This document shows positions 35,489 through 44,854 of a DNA stretch of 45,829 bases, one piece after another. The translations under genes and the position numbers were made by a program. Location: contig PLYT01000067.1 in assembly GCA_003153475.1 (NCBI GenBank), forward strand, positions 1-45,829, written 5' to 3'. The DNA comes from Betaproteobacteria bacterium (GTDB lineage: Bacteria > Pseudomonadota > Gammaproteobacteria > Burkholderiales > Casimicrobiaceae). The notes under the pieces are model-generated. The model was not told where the DNA came from. It saw nothing but the letters and a program-made list of their open reading frames with translations, and made no database searches. Position 1 is the first letter of the stretch. The number at the start of each line of letters is the position of its first letter.

Positions 35489-35692
35489 TCAGGAATCCGC
35501 GTCGTAGACGTAGGGAGACTGAGCGACGCGGCTCGTGTCCATGACTCGCTCTTCGGCCAATTCCTTCGGGCGCTTGTCCCACCAGATCGCGCGGCCCTCG
35601 CGCTGCTTTTCGATCAGATCGGGCCGTCGCTGCAGCAGCTCGCGCATGAATTTGGTGTGCTCGGATTCGTAGTGGCGGCTGGGGAGCATCAT
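35489..35692 (-). CDS. DUF3460 family small protein
   Basis: 67 residues: YESEHTKFMRELLQRRPDLI, EKQREGRAIWWDKRPKELAE, then SRVAQSPYVYDAD. The (Y)xSExTxF(M/L) start, KQREGRAxxWDK centre and RVAQxxYVY end are the DUF3460 pattern, found almost only in betaproteobacteria. Soluble, no known function. It lies 45 bases downstream of the rRNA-methyltransferase gene on the same strand. Confidence 0.9.
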   Translation of the reverse strand: MMLPSRHYESEHTKFMRELLQRRPDLIEKQREGRAIWWDKRPKELAEERVMDTSRVAQSPYVYDADS

Positions 35693-35737
35693 GGCGATTT
35701 CCTGTGTCGCAAGGCATGCGACATGAAAGCCATTCTA

Positions 35738-36904
35738 TCACCGACCGCTTTCGGCCTGCGCGGGCGAGCGCATCGATCCGGCGATCAAGCGGTACTCGTA
35801 GAGCCTGCATTCGATCGCGCCGTTGAACAGCGGCGTGCGGCGGCTCGCCTTGAGTCCGATCAATTTCGGCAGGCGGGTGTCGCCACTCATCAGGTACGCG
35901 GTCCAGCCCGCGTAGCGTTGCTTGAGCACGTCGCCGAGTTGCGGATAGAACGCGGCCAGCGCGCCCGACTCGGCGACGCGCACGCCGTAAGGCGGATTGG
36001 TGACGATGATGCCGGTCGGCGCGGGAGACGCTCGCGTCAGCGCGTCGGCGCGCTCGACGGTGATCGTGCCCTCGATACCGGCCGCAGCGATGTTCTCGCT
36101 GCATTGGTGAATGGCCGTCGCGTCGTCGTCGCTCGCCCAGATCGCGAGCGGCGCCGGCGGCCTGGCGCGACGCTGCGCCGCCTGCTTGATGCGCTGCCAG
36201 GCCGGACCGTCGTACCAGGCGAGCTTCTGAAAGCCGAACGTCCGCTTGAGTCCGGGCGCCATGTCCAGCGCGATCATCGCGGCTTCGATGGCGATGGTTC
36301 CGCTGCCGCACATAGGATCGAGCAGCGGCGTTCCGGGCTGCCACCCGGCCAGGCGCAACAGGCCGGCGGCCAGGTTCTCGCGCAGCGGCGCCTCGGCGGT
36401 CTCGCGCCGATAGCCGCGCTTGAACAGCGGCTCGCCCGACGTATCGAGGTAAAAGCTCGCGTCGGTCGCGGTCAGATAGGCGTGCACGCGCACGTCGGGG
36501 CGGTCCTTGCTGATGCTGGGCCGAACGCCGCCCACGGCGCGGTGCCGGTCGCAGACGGCGTCCTTGATGCGCAGCGTGGCGAATTCGAGACTGGTCAGCG
36601 GCGATCGCGACGCGGCAACGTCGACGCGAATGGTCCGGTCGACCCTGAACCAGCGCGGCCAGTCCAGCGCCCTGGCCAGATCGTAGACGTCGTTTTCGTC
36701 GCGATAGGCGCCGTGCCCGACACGCCACAGAATGCGGCTGGCGAGTCGACTCTCGAGATTCGCCCGGTAGGCGAGCTGGATCGGACCGGTGAATGCGGCG
36801 CCGCCGTCGGTGGTCGTGATTTCTGCCGCACCCAGCACGTCCAGTTCGGCCGCGAGCGCGGCCTCGAGTCCGCGCGGACACGGCGCGAAAAAATGCTCGG
36901 TCAC
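35738..36904 (-). CDS. rlmL: THUMP-domain 23S rRNA guanine-N2 methyltransferase (RlmL N-terminal type)
   Basis: 388 residues, matching the N-terminal half of E. coli RlmL, which methylates G2445 of 23S rRNA; the RlmK half is absent, as is common outside enterics. The N-terminus HFFAPCPRGLEAALAAEL and a THUMP domain (TIRVDVAASRSPLTSLEFATLRIKDAVCD in type) are followed by GEPLFKRGYRRETAEAPLRENLAAGLL, LLDPMCGSGTIAIEAAMIA (SAM loop), ADALTR and the NPPY motif TNPPYGVRVA. hemJ is 19 bases upstream. Confidence 0.92.
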   Translation of the reverse strand: MTEHFFAPCPRGLEAALAAELDVLGAAEITTTDGGAAFTGPIQLAYRANLESRLASRILWRVGHGAYRDENDVYDLARALDWPRWFRVDRTIRVDVAASRSPLTSLEFATLRIKDAVCDRHRAVGGVRPSISKDRPDVRVHAYLTATDASFYLDTSGEPLFKRGYRRETAEAPLRENLAAGLLRLAGWQPGTPLLDPMCGSGTIAIEAAMIALDMAPGLKRTFGFQKLAWYDGPAWQRIKQAAQRRARPPAPLAIWASDDDATAIHQCSENIAAAGIEGTITVERADALTRASPAPTGIIVTNPPYGVRVAESGALAAFYPQLGDVLKQRYAGWTAYLMSGDTRLPKLIGLKASRRTPLFNGAIECRLYEYRLIAGSMRSPAQAESGR

Positions 36905-36923
36905 AAAAGCAATCCAGCGCTGA

Positions 36924-37340
36924 TCAAAACGGCTTCAGCACGACCAGCAGCACGATGCCGATCAGCGCCGGCAATGCGGGAATTTCGTTGATCCAGCGAT
37001 AGAAGACATCCCCGTGGCGGTTGCGGTCGTGCCGGAAGTCGACCATCAGCTTGCCGAGCCACGCATGATGCGCGATCAATATCAGAACCAGCGCGAGCTT
37101 GGCGTAGAGCCAGCCGCCGCCGATGCCGTAACCCAGCCAAAGCCACAGCCCCGACGCTATCGTCAGCACCGCGCCGGGCGTCATGATGCCGACGTAGAGC
37201 TTGCGCTCCATCACCTTGAACCGCTCGCTGCCGGTCGCGTCGCGGGTCAGCGCGTGGTAGACGAACAGGCGCGGCAGATAGAACAGGCCGGCGAACCAGG
37301 TGATCATGGCGATGATGTGCAGCGACTTGACCCAGAGCAT
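36924..37340 (-). CDS. hemJ: Protoporphyrinogen oxidase HemJ-like (CopD family)
   Basis: A 138-residue inner-membrane protein with four helices: LWVKSLHIIAMITWFAGLFYLPRLFVYH with the conserved His and the FYLPRLFVYHA signature, then MERKLYVGIMTPGAVLTIASGLWLW, WLYAKLALVLILIAHHAWLG with His, and a last helix at the C-terminus. HemJ oxidises protoporphyrinogen IX in heme synthesis where hemG and hemY are absent. Start at 37340, eight bases after the ABC permease stop. Confidence 0.92.
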   Translation of the reverse strand: MLWVKSLHIIAMITWFAGLFYLPRLFVYHALTRDATGSERFKVMERKLYVGIMTPGAVLTIASGLWLWLGYGIGGGWLYAKLALVLILIAHHAWLGKLMVDFRHDRNRHGDVFYRWINEIPALPALIGIVLLVVLKPF

Positions 37341-37348
37341 GACAGCGC

Positions 37349-38137
37349 CTATTTGAGCAGCCGGCGCCGTGTCAGCACCAGTGCGACATAGTATGCGGCG
37401 AACGCGTAGCCGAGCAGCACCGCGATGTGCAGCGGAATGCCGTCGGGAACACGACCCGAGAGCAGCGGACGCGCGATGTCGATCGCGTGCGAGAGCGGCA
37501 ACACCTGCGCGACGCCGCGGAGCGCCGCCGGCATCTGCTCGACCGGGAAGAAAACGCCGGAAAGCAGCAGCATCGGCGTCAGGACAAGGGTGAAAAAATA
37601 GGTGAAGAAGTCGTACCCCGGCGCGAGCGAATTCATCACCAGACCGAACGCACCGAAGGTAAGGCCGACGATGAAGCCGAGCGGCAACACCCAGATCGCG
37701 AGCCACGAGTGGCCGAATCCCAGCAGCAGCACGACCGCCAGTATCGCCATCACCGAGATCACGCTCTTGGTGGCGGCCCAGATCCACTCGGCGAGCATGA
37801 CGTCGTCGAGCGACAATGGCGCGTTGATGATCGCTTCCCAGGTCCGTTGCACGTGCATGCGCGAAAACGCCGAATACATTGCCTCGAATGACGAGGTGAA
37901 CATCGCACTCTGGCAGACCATGCCGGTGCCGATGAAGGCGATGTACTTCATGCCGCCGACCTCGGGCACGAAGCTGCCGATGCCGTAGCCCAGCGCGAGC
38001 ATGTAGAGCAGCGGATCGGCGATGTTCCCCAGCACCGCGGCGATCGCCAGCTTGCGCCAGACCAGGAGATTGCGGCGCCAGACAGGTATCCAGCGCAGCG
38101 AAAGCTCGGGTGCGCGGATCAGCGAAGCGGAGATCAT
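37349..38137 (-). CDS. ABC-2 type exporter permease (NodJ-like)
   Basis: 262 residues, six helices. Seen: WRRNLLVWRKLAIAAVLGNIADPLLYMLALGYGIG, KYIAFIGTGMVCQSAMFTSSFEAM and the ABC-2 signature PMLLLSGVFFPVEQMPAALRGVAQVLPLSHAID. It pairs with the ATPase at 38242, 104 bases upstream, and resembles the NodIJ exporter pair. Substrate unknown; in non-symbionts such pairs export lipids, drugs or polysaccharides. The 104-base gap holds no clear signal. Confidence 0.92.
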   Translation of the reverse strand: MISASLIRAPELSLRWIPVWRRNLLVWRKLAIAAVLGNIADPLLYMLALGYGIGSFVPEVGGMKYIAFIGTGMVCQSAMFTSSFEAMYSAFSRMHVQRTWEAIINAPLSLDDVMLAEWIWAATKSVISVMAILAVVLLLGFGHSWLAIWVLPLGFIVGLTFGAFGLVMNSLAPGYDFFTYFFTLVLTPMLLLSGVFFPVEQMPAALRGVAQVLPLSHAIDIARPLLSGRVPDGIPLHIAVLLGYAFAAYYVALVLTRRRLLK

Positions 38138-38241
38138 CGAAACTCGGGCGGGTTGGGCGGCGTCGAGTATAGCGCGCGCGCTCGGAATGCGGCGCGCCGG
38201 ACGGCATCCGTCGGCACCCGGCGAAACGGGACGAACCGTCT

Positions 38242-39213
38242 TTAGTCGCGCAGCTCGCGGCCGGTGAGCTTGATGAACAAGTCCTCCAGATTTGCCGAGC
38301 GATGCAGGTAGCGCACGCCATTCTGTCGACTGAGGTCGTTAAGCAGCGGGGCGGCGTCCTTCGCATAGCAGAACGCGGTCTCGCCGGCGAGCTCCATGCG
38401 ATCAGCCAGCGTGCGGCCGCGCGCATCGGCCCACTGGCGCGCCTCGTCGCCGTACACCTCGACCACCTCCGGCTCGACGTGCGCGGCGATCAATGCGCGT
38501 GGCGCGTCGCTAGCGATCATGCGGCCGTGGTCGATGACCGCCAGCCGCGAGCACAGCCGCTCGGCCTCGTCCATGAAATGCGTGGTCAGCAGGATCGTTT
38601 TGCCCTGCGAAAGCAGCTGGCGCAGGCCGTCCCAGATCAGGTGCCGCGCCTGTGGATCGAGTCCGGTGGTTGGCTCGTCGAGGATCAGGAGCTCGGGGTC
38701 GTTGATCAGCGCGCGGCCGAGCGTCAGGCGCCGCTTCATGCCGCCGGACAGCGTGCGGATGCTTGCATTCCCCTTGTTCGCGAGACCGGCGAAGTCGAGC
38801 AGCCGCGGTATGCGTTCGGACAAGATCGCTGCGGGAATGCTGAAATAGCGGCCGTAGATCCGAAGATTCTCGACCACCGTGAAGTCGGGATCGAGGTTGT
38901 CCATCTGCGGCACGACGCCGACGCGGACGCGCGCCTCACGCGCCGCCTTGGGTACCGGCTCGCCGACCAGCGTGATCGTGCCGGCGTTGGGATCGGTGAG
39001 ACCCAGGCAGCAGCGCAAGGTCGTCGTCTTGCCGGCGCCGTTGGGCCCGAGAAGGCCAAAGCATTCCCCGCGACGAATCGCGAAATCAAGGCCGCGCAGG
39101 ACCTCGTTGTCGCCGTACGATTTGCGCAACCCCGCCACGGCGAGCACGACATCGTCGCCGCCTTGCCCTTGCATGCCGCTTGCGCGGATCGGAGATGCCG
39201 CAATCACCGCCAC
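38242..39213 (-). CDS. ABC exporter ATPase (NodI-like)
   Basis: 323 residues. Walker [21 protein letters not shown] near 54-73, Q-loop [17 protein letters not shown], signature [16 protein letters not shown], Walker [14 protein letters not shown] and the H-loop [12 protein letters not shown]. The MDNLDPDFT segment after the Q-loop and the C-terminal [13 protein letters not shown] are the NodI/CcmA-like form. The start overlaps the hydrolase stop by ten bases; a second Met at residue 14 (39174) would remove the overlap. Confidence 0.94.
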   Translation of the reverse strand: MAVIAASPIRASGMQGQGGDDVVLAVAGLRKSYGDNEVLRGLDFAIRRGECFGLLGPNGAGKTTTLRCCLGLTDPNAGTITLVGEPVPKAAREARVRVGVVPQMDNLDPDFTVVENLRIYGRYFSIPAAILSERIPRLLDFAGLANKGNASIRTLSGGMKRRLTLGRALINDPELLILDEPTTGLDPQARHLIWDGLRQLLSQGKTILLTTHFMDEAERLCSRLAVIDHGRMIASDAPRALIAAHVEPEVVEVYGDEARQWADARGRTLADRMELAGETAFCYAKDAAPLLNDLSRQNGVRYLHRSANLEDLFIKLTGRELRD

Positions 39214-39821
39214 ATGCCGCCGATGACCCGTGTCAGCTGCGGCAGCCGGCCGTGGAAGAAATGGCCGCAGCCCGGAAAGACGACGACGGGCAGCTGCTGC
39301 GGGCGCGCCCAGTCGAACACGTCGGCGAGGGTCACCACGTCGTCCTCCTCACCGTGGATGACGATCGTGTCGGCCGGGACTGCGCTTGCGGCGAATCGCG
39401 CGACCGCCGGCGCGATCAGCACGATGCGCTCCGCGGCCACTTGCTGCGCGACGCGCGTCTGGACGAAGGTTCCGAACGAGAATCCGGCGAGAACGACCGG
39501 AAGGTCGCCGTACTCGGCGCGGGCGTGCGCCAGCGCCGCCAGCGCGTCGTCGGTTTCTCCGGCGCCGTCGTCGAATGCGCCGGCGCTCCCCGCCACGCCG
39601 CGAAAGTTGAAGCGCACGCTGACGTACCCCAGGCCCGCAAAGGTCTTGGCGAGCGTCTGCGCGACCTTGTTGTCCATCGTCCCGCCCTGCAACGGATGCG
39701 GATGCGCGACCAGTGCAATGCCGCGAGGCGCCTGCTCAGGTAGATTGAGCGCAAGCTCGAGCGCGCCGGCGGGGCCGGCGATCGACATGCGCTGTTCGCC
39801 GCGCGCCATCGGAAAAGTCAA
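39204..39821 (-). CDS. Alpha/beta hydrolase (COG2945 type)
   Basis: 205 residues. Seen: the strand [20 protein letters not shown] (HPHPxxGGTMxN, the family mark), [20 protein letters not shown], the nucleophile elbow [11 protein letters not shown] with Ser in [23 protein letters not shown] with the acid, and the catalytic His in [14 protein letters not shown]. Cytoplasmic, substrate unknown. The gap upstream to the VanZ-like gene is 34 bases. Confidence 0.92.
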   Translation of the reverse strand: MTFPMARGEQRMSIAGPAGALELALNLPEQAPRGIALVAHPHPLQGGTMDNKVAQTLAKTFAGLGYVSVRFNFRGVAGSAGAFDDGAGETDDALAALAHARAEYGDLPVVLAGFSFGTFVQTRVAQQVAAERIVLIAPAVARFAASAVPADTIVIHGEEDDVVTLADVFDWARPQQLPVVVFPGCGHFFHGRLPQLTRVIGGMWR

Positions 39822-39855
39822 CCTGGTAGGGAGAAGCTAAAAATTATACGCGGCG

Positions 39856-40923
39856 TCACTGGTCGCCTGCGTCGGCGTGCGCGCGTCGCGCCGCGACCGA
39901 CAGCACGTAGATGCTCGCCAGGATGGGCCAGGCGACGAGCACCGCATGCGTCAGTCCGTTGAAATTGAGCAGTTGCCCATAGGGCCAGTCGAACAGAGCG
40001 AGCGGCGCGCGCGCTCGCCACATGTCGGGTGCCAGCAGCGGCGCGACCAGCGAGGCGAGCAGCGCGACCGCGCATAGCGTCGTCCGCGCCGGCCGCGGCA
40101 ACCAGACCGCCAGCAGCAGCACCAGCGCCCCGACCGCCACACCCAGCGACACGCCCGGCTTGATCCATGTTTCCAGCACCGATTGTCGCATCAGCACGCT
40201 GGCGGCCGCGCCCTTGAGCATCAGCGCGCCGCCGATCAGCAGCAGCACCGCGCCGCCGACAAACCGCCGCTGGCGCAGCAGCAGCGCGAGAAACAGTCCG
40301 ACGCCGATCACATTGAACGCGCTCTCGGCCGCCTGCAGTAGCGTGCCCGCCAGGTCGCGGGTGAGCTCAAGCGAGGGATCGAACGTCGCCGCAAACAGCG
40401 GGATGCCGGGGTTCAATTGTGCAAGCAGCCAGATCGCCAGCAGGGCGAGACCGAGGTCGGCGCCGCGCCCGTCGACAAACACGCGGCGGCGCCAGGCAGA
40501 CACGCTCGTGCGCAGTCCGGGCGTGCGATCGAAGGCGATCGCCGACAGGCCGCCGAGACTCGCGCCTGCGGTGTTGCAGATCAGGTCCATCGCGCTGGCG
40601 TCGCGGGTCGGAATGAACATCTGCAGCGTCTCCATCGCGAACGAAAGCAATAGGCCGGCGCCGGTCGCTGCCGCCAGACGCACGAGCGCCGCACGGCGGC
40701 CCGAAAGTGCGACGAAAAATCCGAGCGGCGCATAGGCGATGACGTTGACCACGATGTCGAAGCGGGTGAACCGGGGCGGCCACGGCGCGAACAGAAAAAA
40801 GGGCGTGCCCGGTATCGGCGCCATCCAGCCCGAGAACGATTCGAGGCTCGCGTAAACGATCAGCAGCGCATACAGCGCCGCAAGATAATCGGGCAGCCGG
40901 GAGGGGCGCGAAACGGATAGCAC
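39856..40923 (-). CDS. VanZ-like family membrane protein
   Basis: 355 residues from a GTG at 40923, 11 bases after the acetyltransferase stop; a frame reaching 41244 is a shadow. The N-terminal half is VanZ-like: LAALYALLIVYASLESFSGW, RFDIVVNVIAYAPLGFFVAL, LSFAMETLQMFIPTRDASAMDLICNTAGASLG, where E..Q.F.P.R..S..D...N..G is the family motif. The C-terminal half adds five or more helices. VanZ gives teicoplanin resistance in enterococci; in proteobacteria the role is unknown. Confidence 0.88.
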   Translation of the reverse strand: MLSVSRPSRLPDYLAALYALLIVYASLESFSGWMAPIPGTPFFLFAPWPPRFTRFDIVVNVIAYAPLGFFVALSGRRAALVRLAAATGAGLLLSFAMETLQMFIPTRDASAMDLICNTAGASLGGLSAIAFDRTPGLRTSVSAWRRRVFVDGRGADLGLALLAIWLLAQLNPGIPLFAATFDPSLELTRDLAGTLLQAAESAFNVIGVGLFLALLLRQRRFVGGAVLLLIGGALMLKGAAASVLMRQSVLETWIKPGVSLGVAVGALVLLLAVWLPRPARTTLCAVALLASLVAPLLAPDMWRARAPLALFDWPYGQLLNFNGLTHAVLVAWPILASIYVLSVAARRAHADAGDQ

Positions 40924-40934
40924 GCAGGCCCCGG

Positions 40935-41534
40935 TCAGCGCAGAAACTTGCGTACGACGGTGACCGAGTCGGTTTCGCCCAGCGGCGCGAAACCGGCGGC
41001 AGTAAACGTCGACAGCATGCCGTGGTAATGGTCGGCGGCGCGCTCGCTGTCGCCCGACTTGAACGGAAACGCGTCGACCAGCCTGAAGCCGCGTGCGGCA
41101 AGCGAGGACAAGGCCTCGGCCAGCAAGATGCGCGAGGCCCCTCGCCGCCGCCACGCCGGCGCGATAATAAAGCAGACGACGACGGCGGCTTCGTACGCCG
41201 CGCACGGCAGCGGCGTTGCAGGCACGCGCATGCGGTCGAAGCAATGCGGCAGCTTATGGCGCGGCTGGGCGTTCAGCCATCCGATGGGCTCGCTGCCGGC
41301 AAAGGCCAGGAAGCCTTCCATTTCCCCGACTTCGATTCGAGCCTGCATCGCGACGCGGTTCTGCGCCGCCGACAACGATGGCCATTCGATCGCGACCGGC
41401 ACCTCGTAGAAGTGGCAGTAGCATTTCGCCCATTCGGCGTTGTCAGCGAACGCCGGTCCCCGCTCGTGATCGAAAAAGCGCAGAAAATCGCCCGCGAGCG
41501 ACGGGCCCAGCGGCTTGACGACGACGCCGCTCAC
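40935..41534 (-). CDS. GNAT family N-acetyltransferase (first of two)
   Basis: 199 residues from a GTG at 41534 overlapping the stop of the other acetyltransferase (GTGA). Seen: FLRFFDHERGPAFADNAEWAKCYCHFYEVP at the start, MEGFLAFAGSEPIGWLNAQPR, and the acetyl-CoA loop VCFIIAPAWRRRGASRILLAEAL (RRxGxxxxL). The end GFAPLGETDSVTVVRKFLR is typical. It has more Cys than usual near the N-terminus (KCYCHF). Target unknown. Confidence 0.88.
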   Translation of the reverse strand: MSGVVVKPLGPSLAGDFLRFFDHERGPAFADNAEWAKCYCHFYEVPVAIEWPSLSAAQNRVAMQARIEVGEMEGFLAFAGSEPIGWLNAQPRHKLPHCFDRMRVPATPLPCAAYEAAVVVCFIIAPAWRRRGASRILLAEALSSLAARGFRLVDAFPFKSGDSERAADHYHGMLSTFTAAGFAPLGETDSVTVVRKFLR

Positions 41535-42088
41535 GCGCGCAGCGTCCGCTGCAGCGGTTTTTCCAGCACCGCCGCCGGCACCTGTCCGGGCTCGGCCAGT
41601 TTCACTTCCCCGGTTTCGACGTAGCCCATGCGTTGCCAGAAGCCGAGCGCGCGCGAATTGGCCAGCGCGACGCCGATGCGAAGTTGCGCGATCGTGCTCC
41701 ATCCGGCAATCGCCTGCTCGACCAGCGTCGCGAAGGCGCGGCCCAGCCCGCGCCGCTGCCACGGTTCGGCCAGCAGCAGCAATCCGATGACCGCCTTGTC
41801 CGGCGTGGGATAACCGCGGATCACGTCGGCGCAACCGATCATTGCGGCGCCCGAATAGAAACCCCAGACGAATTTATCGTCGTAGCCCTTGCCCAGCGGC
41901 AAGCCGGTAAATAGGCTCTGCGCTTCGGCGGGACCCGGTGGGACTCCGCCGACGATCTGAAAATACGCCGGAGCCGCCTCCAATACGTTCTGCAGCGCCG
42001 CCATTTCCGCTGCGCGGCCGGTGAGCGGTCGCAGCGTAAGCGCATCGCTGCCCGGGTCGCTCAGCGTCCGGCCTTGATTTCGGTCCAC
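41531..42088 (-). CDS. GNAT family N-acetyltransferase (second of two)
   Basis: 185 residues with a GTG start 28 bases inside the end of the polyamine-binding-protein gene; no better start lies further in. Seen: LTLRPLTGRAAEMAALQNVL, FVWGFYSGAAMIGCADVIRG, VIGLLLLAEPWQRRGLGRAF (QRRGLGRA, the acetyl-CoA loop) and LRIGVALANSRALGFWQRMGYVETGEV. Tight coupling to a polyamine importer suggests it could acetylate a polyamine or related amine; this is inference only. Confidence 0.87.
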   Translation of the reverse strand: MDRNQGRTLSDPGSDALTLRPLTGRAAEMAALQNVLEAAPAYFQIVGGVPPGPAEAQSLFTGLPLGKGYDDKFVWGFYSGAAMIGCADVIRGYPTPDKAVIGLLLLAEPWQRRGLGRAFATLVEQAIAGWSTIAQLRIGVALANSRALGFWQRMGYVETGEVKLAEPGQVPAAVLEKPLQRTLRA

Positions 42089-43128
42089 AGCCGGTTTCGC
42101 AGGCGTCGCTGGGCCGAGGTCAGATCGTTCAATTGCTCGAGCTTGTCCTCGACCGCCTTGTCCGGAAAGATCGCCGGGTTCTTCAGGATCTCCGGCTTGA
42201 TGTACTTGACTGCGTCGAGGTTTGGATTGCCGGAGCCGATGAGGTTGGTCAGCTCCGAGGAATTCTTGCCATCGAGCATGAAGTTGATGAATTTAAGCGC
42301 CAGGTCGGGCCGCGGCGCGCTCTTGTGGATGACCATGTTGTCGACCGCGAGCACCGCGCCTTCCTTCGGCATGCCTTGCAGGATATGGAACGGCCGCTTG
42401 GCCGCCTGCGCATCCAGATTCGCCTGGAAGATGTCGTTCGAGTATCCGTGGACCAGCCAGATATTGCCGACCGTCAGCTCCTTGATGTACGACGAGGCGT
42501 TGAACGCCGCCCAGTAAGGCTTGGCCTTCTTGATCAGCGCGGCCGCCTCGTCCCAGTGCTTCGGGTCGACGTCGTTGGCCGAGTAGCCAAGATACTTGAA
42601 CGCCGCGGCGAAGAGCTCGCTGGAGCTGTCGAGCACGGTGACGCGACCCTTGATCTTTTCGAGGAGTTTCGGCTCGAAGATGACGGCCCAGGTATCGGTC
42701 GGCAGACCCAGCTCCTTCATCTTGACGTCGTTATAGCCGATGATCGTCGTCGACATCGCATACGGCACCGAATACTTGTTGCCCGGGTCGAACGGCGTGT
42801 TCAGATAAATCGGATTGATGTTCTTCAGGTTCGGCAGCTGCGACTTGTCGAGCGGCTTCAACTGCGCGCCCTTGATCAGCGCCTGCACCGCATTGCTGGT
42901 CGGCACCAGCAGGTCGTAGCCCTTGGCGCCAGCGGCGAGCTTGGCCAGCAGCTCCTCGTTGTCCGAATAGTAGGTCTGCACGACTTCGCACTTGCACGAA
43001 GCCTCGAAGCGCTTGATCGTCTCCGGAGCGATGTAGTTGTTCCAGTTGTACAGGTGGAACTGATCGCCAGCGGCGGCCGCCGGCAGGGCGATCATCGTCG
43101 CGGCAAGCATCGATATGAGCTTTTTCAT
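42061..43128 (-). CDS. potF: Spermidine/putrescine-type ABC transporter substrate-binding protein
   Basis: Periplasmic type 2 binding protein, 355 residues with signal peptide MKKLISMLAATMIALPAAAA. Seen: QFHLYNWNNYIAPETIKRFE, the opening mark of PotD/PotF; YYSDNEELLAKLAAGAKGYDLLVPT; VPYAMSTTIIGYN; VTVLDSSSELFAAAFKYLGYS; and NIWLVHGYSNDIFQA. The Trp/Ser/Asp ligands of PotD/PotF appear in place (YNWNNYI, LDSSSE), so a polyamine is likely. The start overlaps the end of the permease gene by four bases (ATGA). Confidence 0.92.
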   Translation of the reverse strand: MKKLISMLAATMIALPAAAAGDQFHLYNWNNYIAPETIKRFEASCKCEVVQTYYSDNEELLAKLAAGAKGYDLLVPTSNAVQALIKGAQLKPLDKSQLPNLKNINPIYLNTPFDPGNKYSVPYAMSTTIIGYNDVKMKELGLPTDTWAVIFEPKLLEKIKGRVTVLDSSSELFAAAFKYLGYSANDVDPKHWDEAAALIKKAKPYWAAFNASSYIKELTVGNIWLVHGYSNDIFQANLDAQAAKRPFHILQGMPKEGAVLAVDNMVIHKSAPRPDLALKFINFMLDGKNSSELTNLIGSGNPNLDAVKYIKPEILKNPAIFPDKAVEDKLEQLNDLTSAQRRLRNRLWTEIKAGR

Positions 43129-43910
43129 GCGTTCTCCTCTTCCGTGCCGAGCAGGCTCGGCGACAGTTTCGACACGACGATGATGAGCGCCAATGTCAGC
43201 AGCATCAACAGCGTCGACACTGCATTGACTTCGGGTGTGACGGCGATCTTGATCATCGAGTAGATCTGCAAGGGCAAGGTCACGGTTCCGGCGCCGGCGG
43301 TGAAAAAAGTGATGACGAAGTCGTCAATCGAGAGCGTGAACGCCATCAGCGCTCCGGCGATCACGCCCGGCATGATAAGCGGGAGCGTGACATAGCGAAA
43401 GGCGTTCAGCGGCGAGGCGCCGCAGTCGCGCGCCGCCTCGGTCAGGCTCTCGTCCATTCCGGCAAGTCGCGAGCGCACGACGATGGCGACGAAGCCGATG
43501 CAGAACGCGATGTGGGCCAGCGCCACCGAAACCAGTCCCAGCGTGAGGTTGAGCAGCACGAAAAAGATCAGCAGCGAGACGCCCATGAGGATCTCGGGAA
43601 TCGCGATGGGCGCGAGCACCAGGATCGACAACAGGCGGGGCCGGTAGCGGTACATCGCCAGTCCCGCCATCGTCCCGAGAACCGTCGAAACGGCGCTCGC
43701 GGTCAATCCGATCAGCAGCGAATTGCCGGCGGCGAGCAGCATGTCCTGGTTGTGAAACAGCTTGTCGTACCAGTCGAAGGTGAAACCTACCCACTCGGCG
43801 TTCAGCCGCGAATCGTTGAACGAGTACACGACGACGATGAAGAGCGGCACGTACAGGAACGCGTAGCCGAGCAGCGCCGCCGCCCAGAGGCCGACCGGAC
43901 GCCTACGCAC
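43125..43910 (-). CDS. potI: Polyamine-type ABC transporter permease (PotC/PotI-like)
   Basis: 261 residues, six helices. Starts RPVGLWAAALLGYAFLYVPLFIVVVYSFNDSR, the PotC/PotI opening. The EAA loop, which meets the ATPase, is LTEAARDCGASPLNAFRYVTLPLIMPGVIAGALMAFTLSIDDFVITFF. It overlaps the PotH-like gene by eight bases upstream and the binding-protein gene by four downstream. Complete and normal. Confidence 0.93.
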   Translation of the reverse strand: MRRRPVGLWAAALLGYAFLYVPLFIVVVYSFNDSRLNAEWVGFTFDWYDKLFHNQDMLLAAGNSLLIGLTASAVSTVLGTMAGLAMYRYRPRLLSILVLAPIAIPEILMGVSLLIFFVLLNLTLGLVSVALAHIAFCIGFVAIVVRSRLAGMDESLTEAARDCGASPLNAFRYVTLPLIMPGVIAGALMAFTLSIDDFVITFFTAGAGTVTLPLQIYSMIKIAVTPEVNAVSTLLMLLTLALIIVVSKLSPSLLGTEEENA

Positions 43911-44829
43911 GGGCCGGCTCCGCGCTGGAAGGCGTCCCGAGGCTGCGGCGCCCGACCCACGCCGCGGTGCCGGCGAGCACCAGTGCGGCGATGGTCAGCA
44001 CGATAGACAACACGCTGCCGAAAGGCCAGTCGCGCGTCTCGAGGAACTGCTGCTTGATGACGTTGCCGATCAGGCTGTCTTCGGGACCGCCGAGTATGTC
44101 CGGAATCGCGAAGATGCCCAGTGCCGGAATGAACACCAGCGCCGCGCCGGCATAGACGCCCGGCAGCGACAACGGAAAGGTGATGCGCCAGAACCGCTGC
44201 CATGCGCCGGCGCCCAGATCCTGCGCGGCGTCGAGCAGCGCCCGGTCGTGCTTTTCCAGGTTGGCGTACAGCGGCAGCACCATGAACGGCAAATGAACGT
44301 AGACCAGGCAGACGAGCACCGCGAACGAGCTGAACAGCAAAGGCACCGGCTCGTGCCCGAACCAGCCCAGCACGCCGTTGACGGTCCTGGCCAGCGCAGC
44401 ATTGGGGCCCAGGATGATCATCCAGGCGTAGATGCGGATCAGGAAATTGCTCCAGAACGGCAGGATCACCAGCAGCAGCAGCAGGTCGCGGTGCTTTTTC
44501 CCGCTGCGGGCGATCAGCGCGGCCAGCGGATACGCGAGCAGCAGGCAGAACAGCGTCGTCAATAGCGCGTACCAGACCGACTTGACGAAAATCTGCGCGT
44601 AGACCGATTCGGTGAAAAACCGCGCGTAGCTCTCCAGGTTGAGATCAAGCTTGCCATTCTCGAGCAGCGGCGCGAGGCCGCCGAAATCTCCCGGTGTGCG
44701 AAACGAGGCGAGCACCATGATCAGCGCCGGCGCCGCAAAAAAGATCAGCAGATAGAGGACTGGCGGTCCGCTGACCAGCCATCGGCCCAGCCGCGATCGT
44801 GCCTGCATCGAAAGGGCGGTCTTGATCAT
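43903..44829 (-). CDS. potH: Polyamine-type ABC transporter permease (PotB/PotH-like)
   Basis: 308 residues, six helices. Seen: LYLLIFFAAPALIMVLASFRTP, YARFFTESVYAQIFVKSVWYALLTTLFCLLLAYPLAALIA, and the EAA loop LLDAAQDLGAGAWQRFWRITFPLSLPGVYAGAALVFIPALGIFAIPDILGG. Forms the membrane channel with the PotI-like subunit. The 25 bases between it and the ATPase stop hold no signal. Confidence 0.93.
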   Translation of the reverse strand: MIKTALSMQARSRLGRWLVSGPPVLYLLIFFAAPALIMVLASFRTPGDFGGLAPLLENGKLDLNLESYARFFTESVYAQIFVKSVWYALLTTLFCLLLAYPLAALIARSGKKHRDLLLLLVILPFWSNFLIRIYAWMIILGPNAALARTVNGVLGWFGHEPVPLLFSSFAVLVCLVYVHLPFMVLPLYANLEKHDRALLDAAQDLGAGAWQRFWRITFPLSLPGVYAGAALVFIPALGIFAIPDILGGPEDSLIGNVIKQQFLETRDWPFGSVLSIVLTIAALVLAGTAAWVGRRSLGTPSSAEPARA

Positions 44830-44854
44830 TGAAGAAGGTGCGTCAAGCGACCTT

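Noticed and set aside
35390-36991. 533-residue open frame antisense to the rRNA methyltransferase
   Set aside because: Shadow frame; the minus strand carries the clear THUMP/NPPY gene.
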